From Ruegeria sp. HKCCD8929 (GTDB lineage: Bacteria > Pseudomonadota > Alphaproteobacteria > Rhodobacterales > Rhodobacteraceae), in contig NZ_WPZY01000003.1 in assembly GCF_013031405.1 (NCBI RefSeq), positions 248,001-312,000 on the forward strand: a stretch of 64,000 bases of DNA. The letters run 5' to 3'. The translations under genes and the position numbers were made by a program. Shown piece after piece: positions 30,860 to 40,003 of this stretch. Position 1 is the first letter of the stretch. The number at the start of each line of letters is the position of its first letter. The notes under the pieces were generated by a model. That model did no database searches, had not been told where the DNA came from, and saw only the letters and a program-made list of their open reading frames with translations.

Positions 30860-32680
30860 ATGCTCAACCTTCCCTTCCCCGTTCGCGATGCCAACGCCGC
30901 CGGCGGCGCCGACGATCTGGGCAATCTGCCCGAATGGGATCTGACCGATCTTTATACCTCGGAAGGCGCCCCGGAACTGACCCGCGATCTGGACTGGCTG
31001 GAACAGGAATGCGCCGGTTTCGCAGCCGATTACGAGGGCAAACTGGCCGATCTGGACGCCGACGGCCTGCTGACCTGCGTGCTGCGCAACGAAAAGATCA
31101 GCGCCATCGCAGGCCGTGTCATGTCCTTTGCGGGCCTGCGCTATTACCAGCTGACCACCGATGCCGACCGGGCCAAGTTCATGTCGGACATGCAGGAACG
31201 GGTCACCATCTCGACCACGCCGCTGGTCTTTTTCACGCTGGAGCTGAACCGGATCGAGGATGACGCGCTCAAGGCCCATTTCGACGCCAACGCGGACCTG
31301 GCCCGGTACGAACCCGTCTTCCGCCGCATCCGCGCGATGAAGCCCTATCAGCTATCCGATGAGCTGGAGAAATTCCTGCACGATCTGGGCGTTGTCGGCG
31401 ACGCGTGGGAGCGTCTCTTCGATGAAACCATCGCCGGGCTGACCTTTACTGTCGATGGCGAAGAACTGAACATCGAGGGCACGCTGAACCTGCTGACCGA
31501 ACAGGACCGGACCAAACGCGAGGCCGCCTCGCGCGAGTTGGCACGGGTGTTTCAGGAGAACGTGAAGACATTCGCCCGTGTCCACAACACCCAGTCCAAG
31601 GAAAAGGAAATCATCGACCGCTGGCGCGGGATGCCCACGGCGCAGACCGGGCGGCACCTGTCGAACGATGTCGAACCCGAGGTGGTCGAGGCCCTGCGCG
31701 AGGCCGTGGTGGCCGCCTACCCCAAGCTTTCGCACCGCTATTATGAGCTAAAACGCAAATGGCTGGGCCTCGACAAGATGCAGGTCTGGGACCGCAACGC
31801 GCCGCTGCCGATGGAAGACACCCGCATCGTGAACTGGACCGAGGCCGAGAAAACGGTGATGGACGCCTATAACGCCTTCGACCCGCGCATGGGTGAGATC
31901 GCGGCGCCGTTCTTCTCGAAAGGCTGGATCGACGCCGCCGTTAAACCCGGCAAGGCTCCGGGCGCTTTCGCCCACCCGACGATCACCGAGGTGCATCCTT
32001 ACGTGATGCTCAACTACCTCGGCAAACCGCGCGACGTGATGACCCTGGCGCATGAGCTGGGCCATGGCGTGCACCAGGTGCTGGCCGCCGGTCAGGGCGA
32101 GATGCTCAGTTCCACCCCGCTGACGCTGGCCGAAACCGCTTCGGTGTTCGGCGAGATGCTGACCTTCCGCAAGATGCTGGACGCTGCTGAGACGCCGGAA
32201 CAGCGCAAGGTGCTGCTGGCGGGAAAGGTCGAGGACATGATCAACACGGTGGTCCGCCAGATCGCGTTCTACGATTTCGAATGCAAACTCCACGCCGCCC
32301 GCCGCGATGGCGAACTGACCCCCGACGACATCAACGCGCTGTGGATGTCCGTGCAGGCCGAATCCCTCGGCCCCGCTTTCGAGTTCATGGAAGGGTATGA
32401 GACCTTCTGGTCTTATATCCCCCACTTCGTCCACTCGCCCTTCTACGTCTACGCCTATGCCTTCGGCGACGGGTTGGTGAACGCGCTCTACTCGGTCTAC
32501 GCGTCCGGCGCTGACGGGTTCGAGGACAAGTATTTCGAAATGCTCGAGGCGGGCGGCTCAAAACACCACAAGGACCTGCTGGCACCCTTCGGCCTTGATG
32601 CGAGCGACCCCAAGTTCTGGGACAAGGGCCTCAGCATGATCTCGGGCTTAATCGACGAATTGGAGGCGATGGAAGGGTGA
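30860..32680 (+). CDS. pepF: Oligoendopeptidase F (M3 family)
   Basis: A 606-residue cytosolic zinc metallopeptidase. The active site is LAHELGHGVH, with His398, Glu399 and His402, and the third ligand Glu is in LAETASVFGEML about 30 residues later. The C-terminal region with HFVHSPFYVYAYAFGD is typical of the PepF/M3B clade. It degrades short peptides. Length is normal and the start fits. Monocistronic as far as can be seen, followed by a hairpin. Confidence 0.94.
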   Translation: MLNLPFPVRDANAAGGADDLGNLPEWDLTDLYTSEGAPELTRDLDWLEQECAGFAADYEGKLADLDADGLLTCVLRNEKISAIAGRVMSFAGLRYYQLTTDADRAKFMSDMQERVTISTTPLVFFTLELNRIEDDALKAHFDANADLARYEPVFRRIRAMKPYQLSDELEKFLHDLGVVGDAWERLFDETIAGLTFTVDGEELNIEGTLNLLTEQDRTKREAASRELARVFQENVKTFARVHNTQSKEKEIIDRWRGMPTAQTGRHLSNDVEPEVVEALREAVVAAYPKLSHRYYELKRKWLGLDKMQVWDRNAPLPMEDTRIVNWTEAEKTVMDAYNAFDPRMGEIAAPFFSKGWIDAAVKPGKAPGAFAHPTITEVHPYVMLNYLGKPRDVMTLAHELGHGVHQVLAAGQGEMLSSTPLTLAETASVFGEMLTFRKMLDAAETPEQRKVLLAGKVEDMINTVVRQIAFYDFECKLHAARRDGELTPDDINALWMSVQAESLGPAFEFMEGYETFWSYIPHFVHSPFYVYAYAFGDGLVNALYSVYASGADGFEDKYFEMLEAGGSKHHKDLLAPFGLDASDPKFWDKGLSMISGLIDELEAMEG

Positions 32681-32689
32681 GATGTTGAT

Positions 32690-32709
32690 CCAGGCCGCCA
32701 ACGGCCTGG
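32690..32709 (+). terminator. Hairpin after pepF, possible terminator
   Basis: CCAGGCCG / CCAA / CGGCCTGG is a perfect eight-base stem ten bases after the stop codon. No U-tract follows, so termination efficiency is doubtful. Confidence 0.45.
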
Positions 32710-32800
32710 GCGGCTGTATATTGTGGCGAACAGAGCGGTCATTGGCTGTTTTCGGATGCCCGTGTTAGCATTGAGCACCCCCTCAACGAGGTCTGCCGAA

Positions 32801-33214
32801 ATGCACTCTTTGCAGTGTCTTTATCGCGCAATCGATGATAACCAGCCTGAACTGGCCCGCGACGTTCTAGACACGAACAAGGAGCTGGCGAATGCGCCGG
32901 ATGAAACGCCGCCGCCTATCCATTGGGCGATTTTTCGTAACCGGCTTCAGATCGTCGAATTGCTTCTCGACTACGGTGCAGACATTGAAAGGAAAGATCA
33001 GGATCGCGGCGCCACGCCGCTCGACTACGCAATCATGTATGGGCGAATGGACATTGTCCGCATGCTGATCAATCGCGATGCCGACACCGATGGCCGACTG
33101 GAGCTCGCGCGACGAGCGGCGACAGGTGCATTTGATGAGTTTCCCGATTTACCATCTCGCAAGACATATCAGGAAGTCGCCAAGATCCTGCAGGCAGAGA
33201 TCGGCAATAAGTAA
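32801..33214 (+). CDS. Ankyrin-repeat protein
   Basis: A 137-residue protein with about three ankyrin repeats: PPPIHWAIFRNRLQIVELLL, then the GADIERKDQDRGATPLDYAI segment, then GRMDIVRMLI. There is no signal peptide or membrane segment. It is somewhat lower in GC than its neighbours. Ankyrin repeats mediate protein contacts; a partner cannot be named. The ATG at 32,801 starts just before the repeats; an upstream in-frame start at 32,723 is possible but less likely. Confidence 0.78.
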   Translation: MHSLQCLYRAIDDNQPELARDVLDTNKELANAPDETPPPIHWAIFRNRLQIVELLLDYGADIERKDQDRGATPLDYAIMYGRMDIVRMLINRDADTDGRLELARRAATGAFDEFPDLPSRKTYQEVAKILQAEIGNK

Positions 33215-33324
33215 GGCAGGCGCAGCCTGGATTTCTAGCGTTGAGGAGCCAGACCAAAGTCAACTCATATGGACTGCATTGCGGCTTTCGTTGATTGCGA
33301 ACTCAATGCGGACCATCGCCAAAC

Positions 33325-33594
33325 TCACTTCAACTGACTGTCTTTCGATCCCCGCCGGTTGATGCCGCCGCGTGCTTTGAAGGCGCCGTCCCGTTCCTGT
33401 TGGCACTCGATGCACAGCTTCACCCCCGGCAGCGCCACGCGCCGTGCTTCGGGGATCGGCTCTTCGCATTCGGCGCAATGGGTCAGGCTCTCGCCTGAGG
33501 GGCGTTTTTGCGCCTGCATCCGCGCCAGTTCATCGCTGATCGAGGCTTCGATCTGTTCGCTTACCGCGCCGTCGCGCGCCCAACCTCCGGCCAT
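33325..33594 (-). CDS. DksA/TraR-type zinc-finger protein, short form
   Basis: An 89-residue protein with the DksA/TraR C4 zinc finger CAECEEPIPEARR then LCIECQ (about residues 40-65). It lacks the long coiled-coil with acidic tip needed for full DksA action in the RNA polymerase channel. It is like the short E. coli YbiI. A Gly/Arg/Lys-rich tail follows the finger. It may bind RNA polymerase weakly or only nucleic acid. No partner genes nearby. Confidence 0.82.
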   Translation of the reverse strand: MAGGWARDGAVSEQIEASISDELARMQAQKRPSGESLTHCAECEEPIPEARRVALPGVKLCIECQQERDGAFKARGGINRRGSKDSQLK

Positions 33595-33682
33595 GACTCA
33601 AATCCGTTGTTCGATGTCCGAACAGAGTAGATGACACGGCCCGCGCGAGGCAAGCCGCCCAGGGCCGCACAACCGCCATGTG

Positions 33683-34657
33683 TCACAGCGCGGCGGCCTT
33701 GTCGAAAACCTGGTCGATCATATCCTGTGTCCCGCGCGAGAACTCCAGCGGGCAGGCATAGGGGACGCCGTCGCGCACGGACCGGGCAAATGCCTCGACC
33801 TGCAGCTTGTAGTGATCATCCGCCGGGAACCGCGTCACGAGGACTTCCAAACCGGGGCGATGCAACTCCACCCTTGCCTCGCCAAACACGCGGGCATTGA
33901 ACGGCGCTGTCAGGCGGATCAGCCCCTTCTCACCGTGAAACACCATCTCCTGATAGGGGTGCATGCGGATCGAAACATAGCTAGAATAGGTAAATCCCGG
34001 GAAGGTCGCCTGGATTTCAGTGAACGCGTCGATCCCGTCCTCCCAGCGGATCCGCGAGGTGACCGAGATCGGTTCCTGCCCGGTCGCAAATCGCGTTGAA
34101 CCGATGACATACACCCCGATATCGCGCAGCGCGCCGCCGCCGGTTTCCGCCCGATTGCGGATATTCCCGGTGTCGGCGCGATTGTCGAAGCTGAACGCGC
34201 CCGAGACATGCACCAGTGCACCGATTGCCCCGTCGGAGATGAGTTGCCGGACCAACTGCCATTGCGGGTGATGTACGATCATGTAGCCCTCGGCGGCGAG
34301 CAAGCCGGTCTCATCGCGTTTTGCGATCAGGGCATCGAAGTCCGGGGCCCGCATGCCCATCGGCTTTTCGCACAACAAATGCTTGCCCGCTTCGAGCGCC
34401 CGCAGGCTCCATTCCGCATGCATGTGATTTGGTAGCGGGACATAGACCGCGTCCACATCGGGGTCCGCAAGCAGATCCTCGTAGTTCAGATGGGTTTGCA
34501 GGTCCGGGCAAAACGCCTGAAACGGGTGCGCCTTTTCCGGGCTGGACGTGGCCAGGGCCGTCAGCGCCGCCCCATTTGCGGCATGGATTGCCGGCCCCAT
34601 GTATTCACGTGCAAACTTTGCCGCGCCCAAGATGCCCCAGCGGACCGGTTCGTTCAT
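33683..34657 (-). CDS. Gfo/Idh/MocA-family NAD(P)-dependent oxidoreductase
   Basis: A 324-residue enzyme. The N-terminal Rossmann motif is WGILGAAKFAREYMGP, followed by the family hallmark CEKPMGMRA near residue 95. The C-terminal alpha/beta domain has the typical RDIGVYVIGSTRFATG. The substrates are usually sugars, inositols or glycosides; none can be chosen here. It lies alone on the minus strand, divergent from a membrane dipeptidase gene. Confidence 0.88.
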   Translation of the reverse strand: MNEPVRWGILGAAKFAREYMGPAIHAANGAALTALATSSPEKAHPFQAFCPDLQTHLNYEDLLADPDVDAVYVPLPNHMHAEWSLRALEAGKHLLCEKPMGMRAPDFDALIAKRDETGLLAAEGYMIVHHPQWQLVRQLISDGAIGALVHVSGAFSFDNRADTGNIRNRAETGGGALRDIGVYVIGSTRFATGQEPISVTSRIRWEDGIDAFTEIQATFPGFTYSSYVSIRMHPYQEMVFHGEKGLIRLTAPFNARVFGEARVELHRPGLEVLVTRFPADDHYKLQVEAFARSVRDGVPYACPLEFSRGTQDMIDQVFDKAAAL

Positions 34658-34835
34658 GTGTCCTCTCCCTGCAATCGATCACCACCATAGTTGGGCAAAC
34701 CGCCCCCGCAACCCCGTCCGGTACACGCACCGTCAGCGCCGTCCGGCTCATGCCGATGTGGCCCGACGCAAAGTCGTTCTTTTTTCTCACGACGAGGCGC
34801 GTACTCTTTCAGCAACAGCTCAGGGAGATGGAACT

Positions 34836-36014
34836 ATGCTTCGATTGGTCAAATGGCTCTGCGGCCTTGCGCTGGTTGCGCTTGTCGTCGGTGCGGTGGT
34901 CTTTTTCAGGTTTATGCCCGCCTATATCGAAGACAAGCGCAACAATGTCATCGACCATGCCCCCTATCCGGTTTCCGATGCGGCTGCGGCGCTGCATGAA
35001 ACACTGATCGTGGGCGACCTGCACGCCGATCCGCTGCTCTGGAGCCGTGATCTGACCAAGCGGGGCACCCGTGGCCAGGTGGACATCCCGCGTCTGATCG
35101 AGGGCAACGTGGCCGTGCAGGTCTTTACCGCCGTCACCAAATCACCCGCCGGTCAGAACTATGACAACAACGCCGCAGACGCCTTTGACAACATCACTGT
35201 GCTTGCCGTGGGCCAGCGTTGGCCCCTGCGCACCTGGGGTTCCCTGCGTGAGCGTGCGATCTATCAGGCCGAAAAGCTGCACGCCTTCGAGGCCAATTCG
35301 GACGGCCGCCTGAAGATCATCAAATCCGCCGCCGATCTGGAGGCGGTTCTGGCCGCCAAGGCAAACGGCGAACAGGTGGTTGGTGGCCTTCTCGGCATCG
35401 AAGGCGGACACCCTCTGGAAGGCGATCTGGCCAACCTGGACCCGATATACGATGCCGGGCACCGGTTGTTCGGCCTGCAGCACTTCTTCGACAACGAACT
35501 TGGCGGCTCGCTGCACGGGCAGGCCAATTCCGGCCTTAGCGATTTCGGGCGTGAAGTGGTGGCGGAACTGGCCAAACGCCCGGTGGTGATCGATCTGGCC
35601 CATTCCAGCCCGCAGGTTGCCCGCGACGTGCTGGAGATGACCGAAATCCCACTGGTTGTCAGTCACACCGGCCTGCACGGCTTCTGCCCGGTCAAGCGCA
35701 ATTATCCCGATGACCTGATGCGCGACATCGCCGCCACCGGCGGCGTGATCGGCATGGGGTACTGGGCCGATGTGACCTGTGGCGACATCACGCCCGCAGG
35801 CATCGCCAAGATGATCGTGGCCGCGATCGAGACCGTTGGCGAAGACCACGTCTCGCTGGGCTCGGACTACGACGGGTCCGTGGAAACCGCGTTCGATACA
35901 TCGGAACTGGCCGCACTGACATCTGGCCTGATGGAGACCGGACTGACCGAAGCGCAGATCCGCAAAGTCATGGGAGAGAACATGATGCGCGTTTTGCGGG
36001 ACCGCTTGCAATAA
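34836..36014 (+). CDS. Membrane dipeptidase (peptidase M19)
   Basis: A 392-residue zinc dipeptidase of the renal dipeptidase family. A single N-terminal membrane anchor spans about residues 5-25 (WLCGLALVALVVGAVVFF). The first metal ligands are His63 and Asp65 in GDLHADP. The bridging Glu is in LGIEGGHPLEGD, and the further His ligands in VIDLAHSS and VVSHTG. The C-terminal GSDYDGSVE carries the last conserved Asp. It is expected to face the periplasm and to cleave dipeptides, possibly including D-amino acids. ATG preceded by CAGGGAGA. Confidence 0.9.
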   Translation: MLRLVKWLCGLALVALVVGAVVFFRFMPAYIEDKRNNVIDHAPYPVSDAAAALHETLIVGDLHADPLLWSRDLTKRGTRGQVDIPRLIEGNVAVQVFTAVTKSPAGQNYDNNAADAFDNITVLAVGQRWPLRTWGSLRERAIYQAEKLHAFEANSDGRLKIIKSAADLEAVLAAKANGEQVVGGLLGIEGGHPLEGDLANLDPIYDAGHRLFGLQHFFDNELGGSLHGQANSGLSDFGREVVAELAKRPVVIDLAHSSPQVARDVLEMTEIPLVVSHTGLHGFCPVKRNYPDDLMRDIAATGGVIGMGYWADVTCGDITPAGIAKMIVAAIETVGEDHVSLGSDYDGSVETAFDTSELAALTSGLMETGLTEAQIRKVMGENMMRVLRDRLQ

Positions 36015-36326
36015 CATCGGATTGCGGGAGAGCCTGACAGTTTGCACTGGCAAGCCGCCTGAAAAACACGTCCTTGCGGGCCGTATGTTGCCGGCGTCAA
36101 GGCACTTGGAATCTCAAGAAAGCTGATCTTGCCCCGAAGAGGCCCGACTGTGATTGCCAGTGAACTCGGCTGGCGGAAATCGGCCATCACCGTCAGTGGC
36201 CTCCCCGGCCTTTGATCCACGGCATCATTTGCCCCGTACCCCAAACGTCCTTGCAAATCAGATGCCGGCCATCCCTTGCGCCCTTCTGTTGCGAGGACGT
36301 GCAAACAGGGTGGGAGACAAAGCAGA
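36015..36326. other. Intergenic region before the fasciclin-RTX gene
   Basis: 312 bases without a supported gene. It must contain the promoter of the secreted protein, but no clear -35/-10 pair or terminator for the dipeptidase gene was recognised. Confidence 0.4.
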
Positions 36327-37502
36327 ATGGAAGCGACACAAACATTGACCGGTATCGTGCTGAACAGCGGTGCACCGGGGACTTTTGACACCGACAACAG
36401 CGATTTCGACCTGCTCCGCGAAGCGGTCATTGCCGCAGGGCTGGCGGACACGCTGAACAGCGACGACGTCGCGTTGACGGTATTTGCCCCGAACGACGCG
36501 GCCTTTATCGAACTTGCCCAGACCCTGGGTTTCAAAGGCTCGGACGAAAACGGAGCGCTCAGCTATATCATCGAGGCGCTGACGCTTCTTGGCGGCGGCG
36601 ATCCGATCCCGCTTATGTCGGAAATCCTGAAATATCATGTGGTTGACAGCAAGTTCAACCTTGAGGCAGTGGCAGGTCTGGGAAACGGCGCGGCCATTGG
36701 AACGCTGCAAGGCGGGGATCTGACGCTCAATCTGGCAAGCACACCGCCGAGCTTGGGTGACGCGGATGATGGTATCGATGATCCCGGCCTCATCGCCTTT
36801 GATATCAAGGCCACAAACGGGATAATCCACGTTCTGGACGGCGTGCTGTTGCCGATTTCGGTGACGGATATTCTGACGCAGAAAAACACCGACTTCATCC
36901 TGGGCGGCGACTCGGATGAATTCTACTTCACCGGCAAGGGCAATGACTTCGTCGATGGCAACGGCGGCAATGATGTGATCAGAACCGGCCAGGGCAACGA
37001 CGTGGCACTTGGCGGCACCGGCAACGACCTGATGTTCGGCGGCCGCGGGGCTGACCTGCTGCGCGGCGAAGACGGCCATGACATCATCCACGGCGGTTCG
37101 GGCAAGGACACGATCGATGGCGGTTCCGGCAACGATCTGCTGAAAGGCGGGCGCGGAAACGACATACTTAGGGGTGACGACGGCAACGACGTCATTCACG
37201 GTGGCCGCGGCAAGGACCTGATCGACGGTGGCGCAGGAAACGACCTGCTGTCCGGCGGCTGGGGTAGCGACACGTTCGTTTTCGAGCAAGGCGATGGCGA
37301 CGATACAATCGTCGGGTTCCGGGCGGGCCGCGATAAGATCGACCTGTCGGGTTACGACGGCATTACCAGTTTTGCGGATATCGAGGACGATATCGATGGT
37401 GGGTTCTTCAGAACCACCATCGAGCTGGAAAACGGCGACAGCATCAAGCTTTTGGGTGTCTGGGAGAGCCAGCTTTCGGAAAGCGACTTTATCTTCGCGT
37501 GA
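36327..37502 (+). CDS. Secreted fasciclin-RTX calcium-binding protein
   Basis: A 391-residue extracellular protein. Residues about 3-180 form a fasciclin (FAS1) domain (DFDLLREAVIAAGL, LTVFAPNDAAFIEL, ILKYHVVD, GIIHVLDGVLLP), an adhesion-type fold. Residues about 195-320 hold roughly a dozen RTX nonapeptides of the GGxGxDxUx type. There is no N-terminal signal peptide, and the C-terminus fits a type I secretion signal. It is probably exported by a type I system located elsewhere and folds on binding calcium outside the cell. The ATG at 36,327 begins where the FAS1 domain starts. Confidence 0.9.
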   Translation: MEATQTLTGIVLNSGAPGTFDTDNSDFDLLREAVIAAGLADTLNSDDVALTVFAPNDAAFIELAQTLGFKGSDENGALSYIIEALTLLGGGDPIPLMSEILKYHVVDSKFNLEAVAGLGNGAAIGTLQGGDLTLNLASTPPSLGDADDGIDDPGLIAFDIKATNGIIHVLDGVLLPISVTDILTQKNTDFILGGDSDEFYFTGKGNDFVDGNGGNDVIRTGQGNDVALGGTGNDLMFGGRGADLLRGEDGHDIIHGGSGKDTIDGGSGNDLLKGGRGNDILRGDDGNDVIHGGRGKDLIDGGAGNDLLSGGWGSDTFVFEQGDGDDTIVGFRAGRDKIDLSGYDGITSFADIEDDIDGGFFRTTIELENGDSIKLLGVWESQLSESDFIFA

Positions 37503-37522
37503 TCGCAGGCCGAAGCCAAATG

Positions 37523-37560
37523 AAACAGCCCGCCGTGATTAGCGGGCTGTTTTGGTTGAT
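37523..37560. terminator. Terminator between the fasciclin-RTX gene and rpoH
   Basis: AAACAGCCCGC and GCGGGCTGTTT form an eleven-base stem around eight bases. Plus strand continues TTGGTTG; on the minus strand the arm gives CATTTGG. It lies in the 70 bases between the convergent genes. Confidence 0.85.
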
Positions 37561-37572
37561 AGAAGCGTAAGG

Positions 37573-38469
37573 TCAGGCCGAGGTCAGCATCCCCTTCTCA
37601 CGGGCCAGTTCGCGCATCTTCTTCTGCAGCTTCTCGAACGCCCGCACCTCGATCTGGCGAATGCGCTCGCGGCTGACCTTGTACTGCGTGCTCAGCTCTT
37701 CCAGCGTCACCGCCTGATCCATCAGACGGCGCTGGGTCAGGATGTCCTTTTCCCGGTCATTCAGCACCGCCAGGGCCTCGGCCAGCAACTCGCGCCGCGC
37801 CTCGAGCTCATCGCGGGCCTCGTAATCGCCCGCCTGGTCGGCGTCTTCGTCCTCAAGCCAGTCCTGCCACTGCATCGAGCCTTCGCCCTCGGTTCCGACC
37901 GTGGCGTTCAACGACGCGTCACCACCGGACATGCGGCGGTTCATGCTAATCACGTCCTCTTCGGACACGCCCAGATCGGTGGCGATCTGCGCCACGTTCT
38001 CGGGACGCAGGTCGCCCTCTTCCAGTGCACCGATGCGGGCCTTGGCCTTGCGCAGGTTGAAGAACAGCTTTTTCTGCGCCGAGGTCGTGCCCAGCTTCAC
38101 CATCGACCACGACCGCAGGACATATTCCTGGATCGAAGCGCGGATCCACCACATCGCATAAGTCGCCAGCCGGAAACCCTTTTCCGGGTCGAACTTCTTG
38201 ACCGCCTGCATCAGGCCGACATTGGCCTCGGAAATCACCTCGGCCTGCGGCAAGCCGTAACCACGGTATCCCATGGCGATCTTGGCGGCCAGCCGCAGGT
38301 GCGAGGTAACCATCTTATGCGCGGCCTCGGTGTCCTGCTCCTCGACCCAGCGCTTGGCCAGCATGTACTCTTCTTCCGGCTCCAGCAGCGGAAACTTGCG
38401 GATTTCCTGCATATAGCGGTTCAGGCCGCCTTCCGGAGTGGGTGCGGGGAGGTTTGCATAGTTTGCCAT
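37573..38469 (-). CDS. rpoH: Heat-shock sigma factor RpoH (sigma-32)
   Basis: A 298-residue sigma-70 family factor. Region 2 (YMLAKRWVEEQDTEAAHKMV, then GLMQAVKKFDPEKGFRLATY and MWWIRASIQEYVLRSWSMVK) and region 4 ([20 protein letters not shown]) are complete. The RpoH box is present as QKKLFFNLRKAK, which distinguishes RpoH from other sigma factors. It directs transcription of chaperone and protease genes. A sigma-32-type promoter lies 42 bases upstream, pointing to control by RpoH itself or a paralogue. It follows rluD on the same strand, as in many alphaproteobacteria. Confidence 0.96.
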   Translation of the reverse strand: MANYANLPAPTPEGGLNRYMQEIRKFPLLEPEEEYMLAKRWVEEQDTEAAHKMVTSHLRLAAKIAMGYRGYGLPQAEVISEANVGLMQAVKKFDPEKGFRLATYAMWWIRASIQEYVLRSWSMVKLGTTSAQKKLFFNLRKAKARIGALEEGDLRPENVAQIATDLGVSEEDVISMNRRMSGGDASLNATVGTEGEGSMQWQDWLEDEDADQAGDYEARDELEARRELLAEALAVLNDREKDILTQRRLMDQAVTLEELSTQYKVSRERIRQIEVRAFEKLQKKMRELAREKGMLTSA

Positions 38470-38510
38470 GTTCCGTGTCCCTCCTTGTAATGTTTATGGC
38501 TTTAACATGG

Positions 38511-38539
38511 ATATGGGTCATCCATGTTGCCCTTTCAAG
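38511..38539 (-). promoter_or_regulatory. Sigma-32-type promoter of rpoH
   Basis: On the minus strand CTTGAAA (38,533-38,539) and CCCATAT (38,511-38,517) are separated by 15 bases, matching heat-shock promoters (CTTGAAA, then CCCATNT). An inverted repeat CATGGA / TCCATG (38,506-38,526) overlaps the -10 element. Confidence 0.75.
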
Positions 38540-38614
38540 AGGTGGGGCTACTATATTGTGATTAAGCTTCCATTAAGGAAACATGAGAATGCGTGTATCA
38601 CGCGCATGTGCTAA

Positions 38615-39649
38615 TCATGTCAGTGGCGCACGTAAAGCGGCGATCAGGTTTGCCATATCGTCAGGAATCGGGGCCTCGAACCGCAGATGTTCCCCCGTTA
38701 CGGGATGTTCAAAGCCCAGGATCGCCGCGTGCAGGGCCTGCCGGGGAAACGCATGCACGGCTTCTGCCGCTTGCGCAGATAGCGCCTTCTGTGCCAGTTT
38801 GCGCTTGCCGCCATAGACCGGATCGCCGATCAGGCCGTGGCCTGCATGGGCCATATGCACGCGGATTTGGTGGGTACGGCCGGTCTCCAGCCAGCATTCG
38901 ATCAGCGCCACAACGGCAGGCGTACCGAACGGCTCGACAATCCGCGCCCGCGTCACCGCGTGGCGGCCGCCGTGAAACAGCACCGCCTGTTTCTGCCGGT
39001 CGGTCTTGTGCCGCGCCAATTGCGTGGTCAGGCGCAGGACATTGCCCGGCTCGAAACTCACCCCCTTGATCCCGCGCAGCCGGGGATCGTTGGCGTCCGG
39101 CACCCCGTAGCAGAGTGCGCGATAATAGCGCTCGACGCTATGTGCCTCGAACTGCGGGGCCAGTCCCTGATGGGCGGCATCGGATTTGGCCACGACCAGC
39201 AACCCGCTGGTTTCCTTGTCGATCCGGTGCACGATGCCGGGACGCTTGACGCCGCCCACCCCGGACAAATCGTCGCCGCAATGGTGCAGCAGCGCGTTGA
39301 CCAGCGTGCCGCTGGGCGAGCCCGGCGCCGGGTGCACGACCATGCCCGCAGGTTTGTTGACCACGATCAGATCGGCATCCTCGAACACGATATCCAGCGG
39401 GATATCCTCGGGGCCAATATGGCTGTCCTCGGCCTCTTCCACTGTGATGGTGATCCCTGCCCCCGCGGCCACCCGCGCCTTGGCGTCGGTCAGCACCGCG
39501 CCATCCACCTGGACGGCGCCTTCGGCGATCAGCCGCGCCAGCCGGGTCCGCGACAGGGCTGCCTCGGCTGGCACATCCCGTGAAAGCGCCTTATCAAGGC
39601 GGGGCGGCGGCGCGGCCGCAATGGTGAATTCTATCAGGCGGGTGCCCAT
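38615..39649 (-). CDS. rluD: Large-subunit rRNA pseudouridine synthase RluD family
   Basis: A 344-residue enzyme. An S4-like RNA-binding domain occupies about residues 18-80 and the RluA-family catalytic domain the rest. The catalytic Asp is in VHRIDKETSGLL, and the family motif TGRTHQIRVH follows. RluD modifies helix 69 of 23S rRNA; RluA/RluC-like targets cannot be wholly excluded. The ATG is at 39,649, with GGAAGGGA upstream on the minus strand. Its first two bases pair with those of the divergent gene's start, the two ATGs forming one CATG. It precedes rpoH. Confidence 0.92.
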   Translation of the reverse strand: MGTRLIEFTIAAAPPPRLDKALSRDVPAEAALSRTRLARLIAEGAVQVDGAVLTDAKARVAAGAGITITVEEAEDSHIGPEDIPLDIVFEDADLIVVNKPAGMVVHPAPGSPSGTLVNALLHHCGDDLSGVGGVKRPGIVHRIDKETSGLLVVAKSDAAHQGLAPQFEAHSVERYYRALCYGVPDANDPRLRGIKGVSFEPGNVLRLTTQLARHKTDRQKQAVLFHGGRHAVTRARIVEPFGTPAVVALIECWLETGRTHQIRVHMAHAGHGLIGDPVYGGKRKLAQKALSAQAAEAVHAFPRQALHAAILGFEHPVTGEHLRFEAPIPDDMANLIAALRAPLT

Positions 39650-39950
39650 GACTGTCCCTTCCGACCCCCAGGAACCGCAGGAAACACCGCAGCTGAGGCT
39701 GCTTCGGCGCATGGTCATGCTGCTGACCGCGGTGATGATTGGCGGGGTTCTAGTCACATTCGCACTGATTGTCATCCGCCTGTCGGATCGTACCCCCACC
39801 TTGCCCGATCAGGTCGAATTGCCCGACGGTGCCAAGGCCCAGGCGGTTACGATCGGCTCGAACTGGTATGCAGTGGTGACCGACGACAATCGAATTCTGA
39901 TTTTCGATAAAACCACCGGCCGGATGCGGCAGGAAATCACAATCGAGTAA
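39648..39950 (+). CDS. DUF6476-like small membrane protein
   Basis: A 100-residue protein. One membrane helix at about residues 22-45 (MVMLLTAVMIGGVLVTFALI), then a short region with VELPDGAKAQAV and a C-terminal beta-rich patch (NWYAVVTDDNRILIFDK). This is the pattern of the Rhodobacterales DUF6476 group; the assignment is from memory. Function unknown. The start overlaps that of rluD on the other strand, and its ribosome site (AGGCGGG) lies inside rluD. Confidence 0.8.
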   Translation: MTVPSDPQEPQETPQLRLLRRMVMLLTAVMIGGVLVTFALIVIRLSDRTPTLPDQVELPDGAKAQAVTIGSNWYAVVTDDNRILIFDKTTGRMRQEITIE

Positions 39951-40003
39951 CCGAAACACGCCCCTTACTGGACGGTTGCAAAGACATTCGCGAGTTTGGT
40001 GGA

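Noticed and set aside
36900..37260. DNA tandem repeat as a mobile or satellite element
   Set aside because: The repetition follows from coding RTX nonapeptides in the secreted protein.
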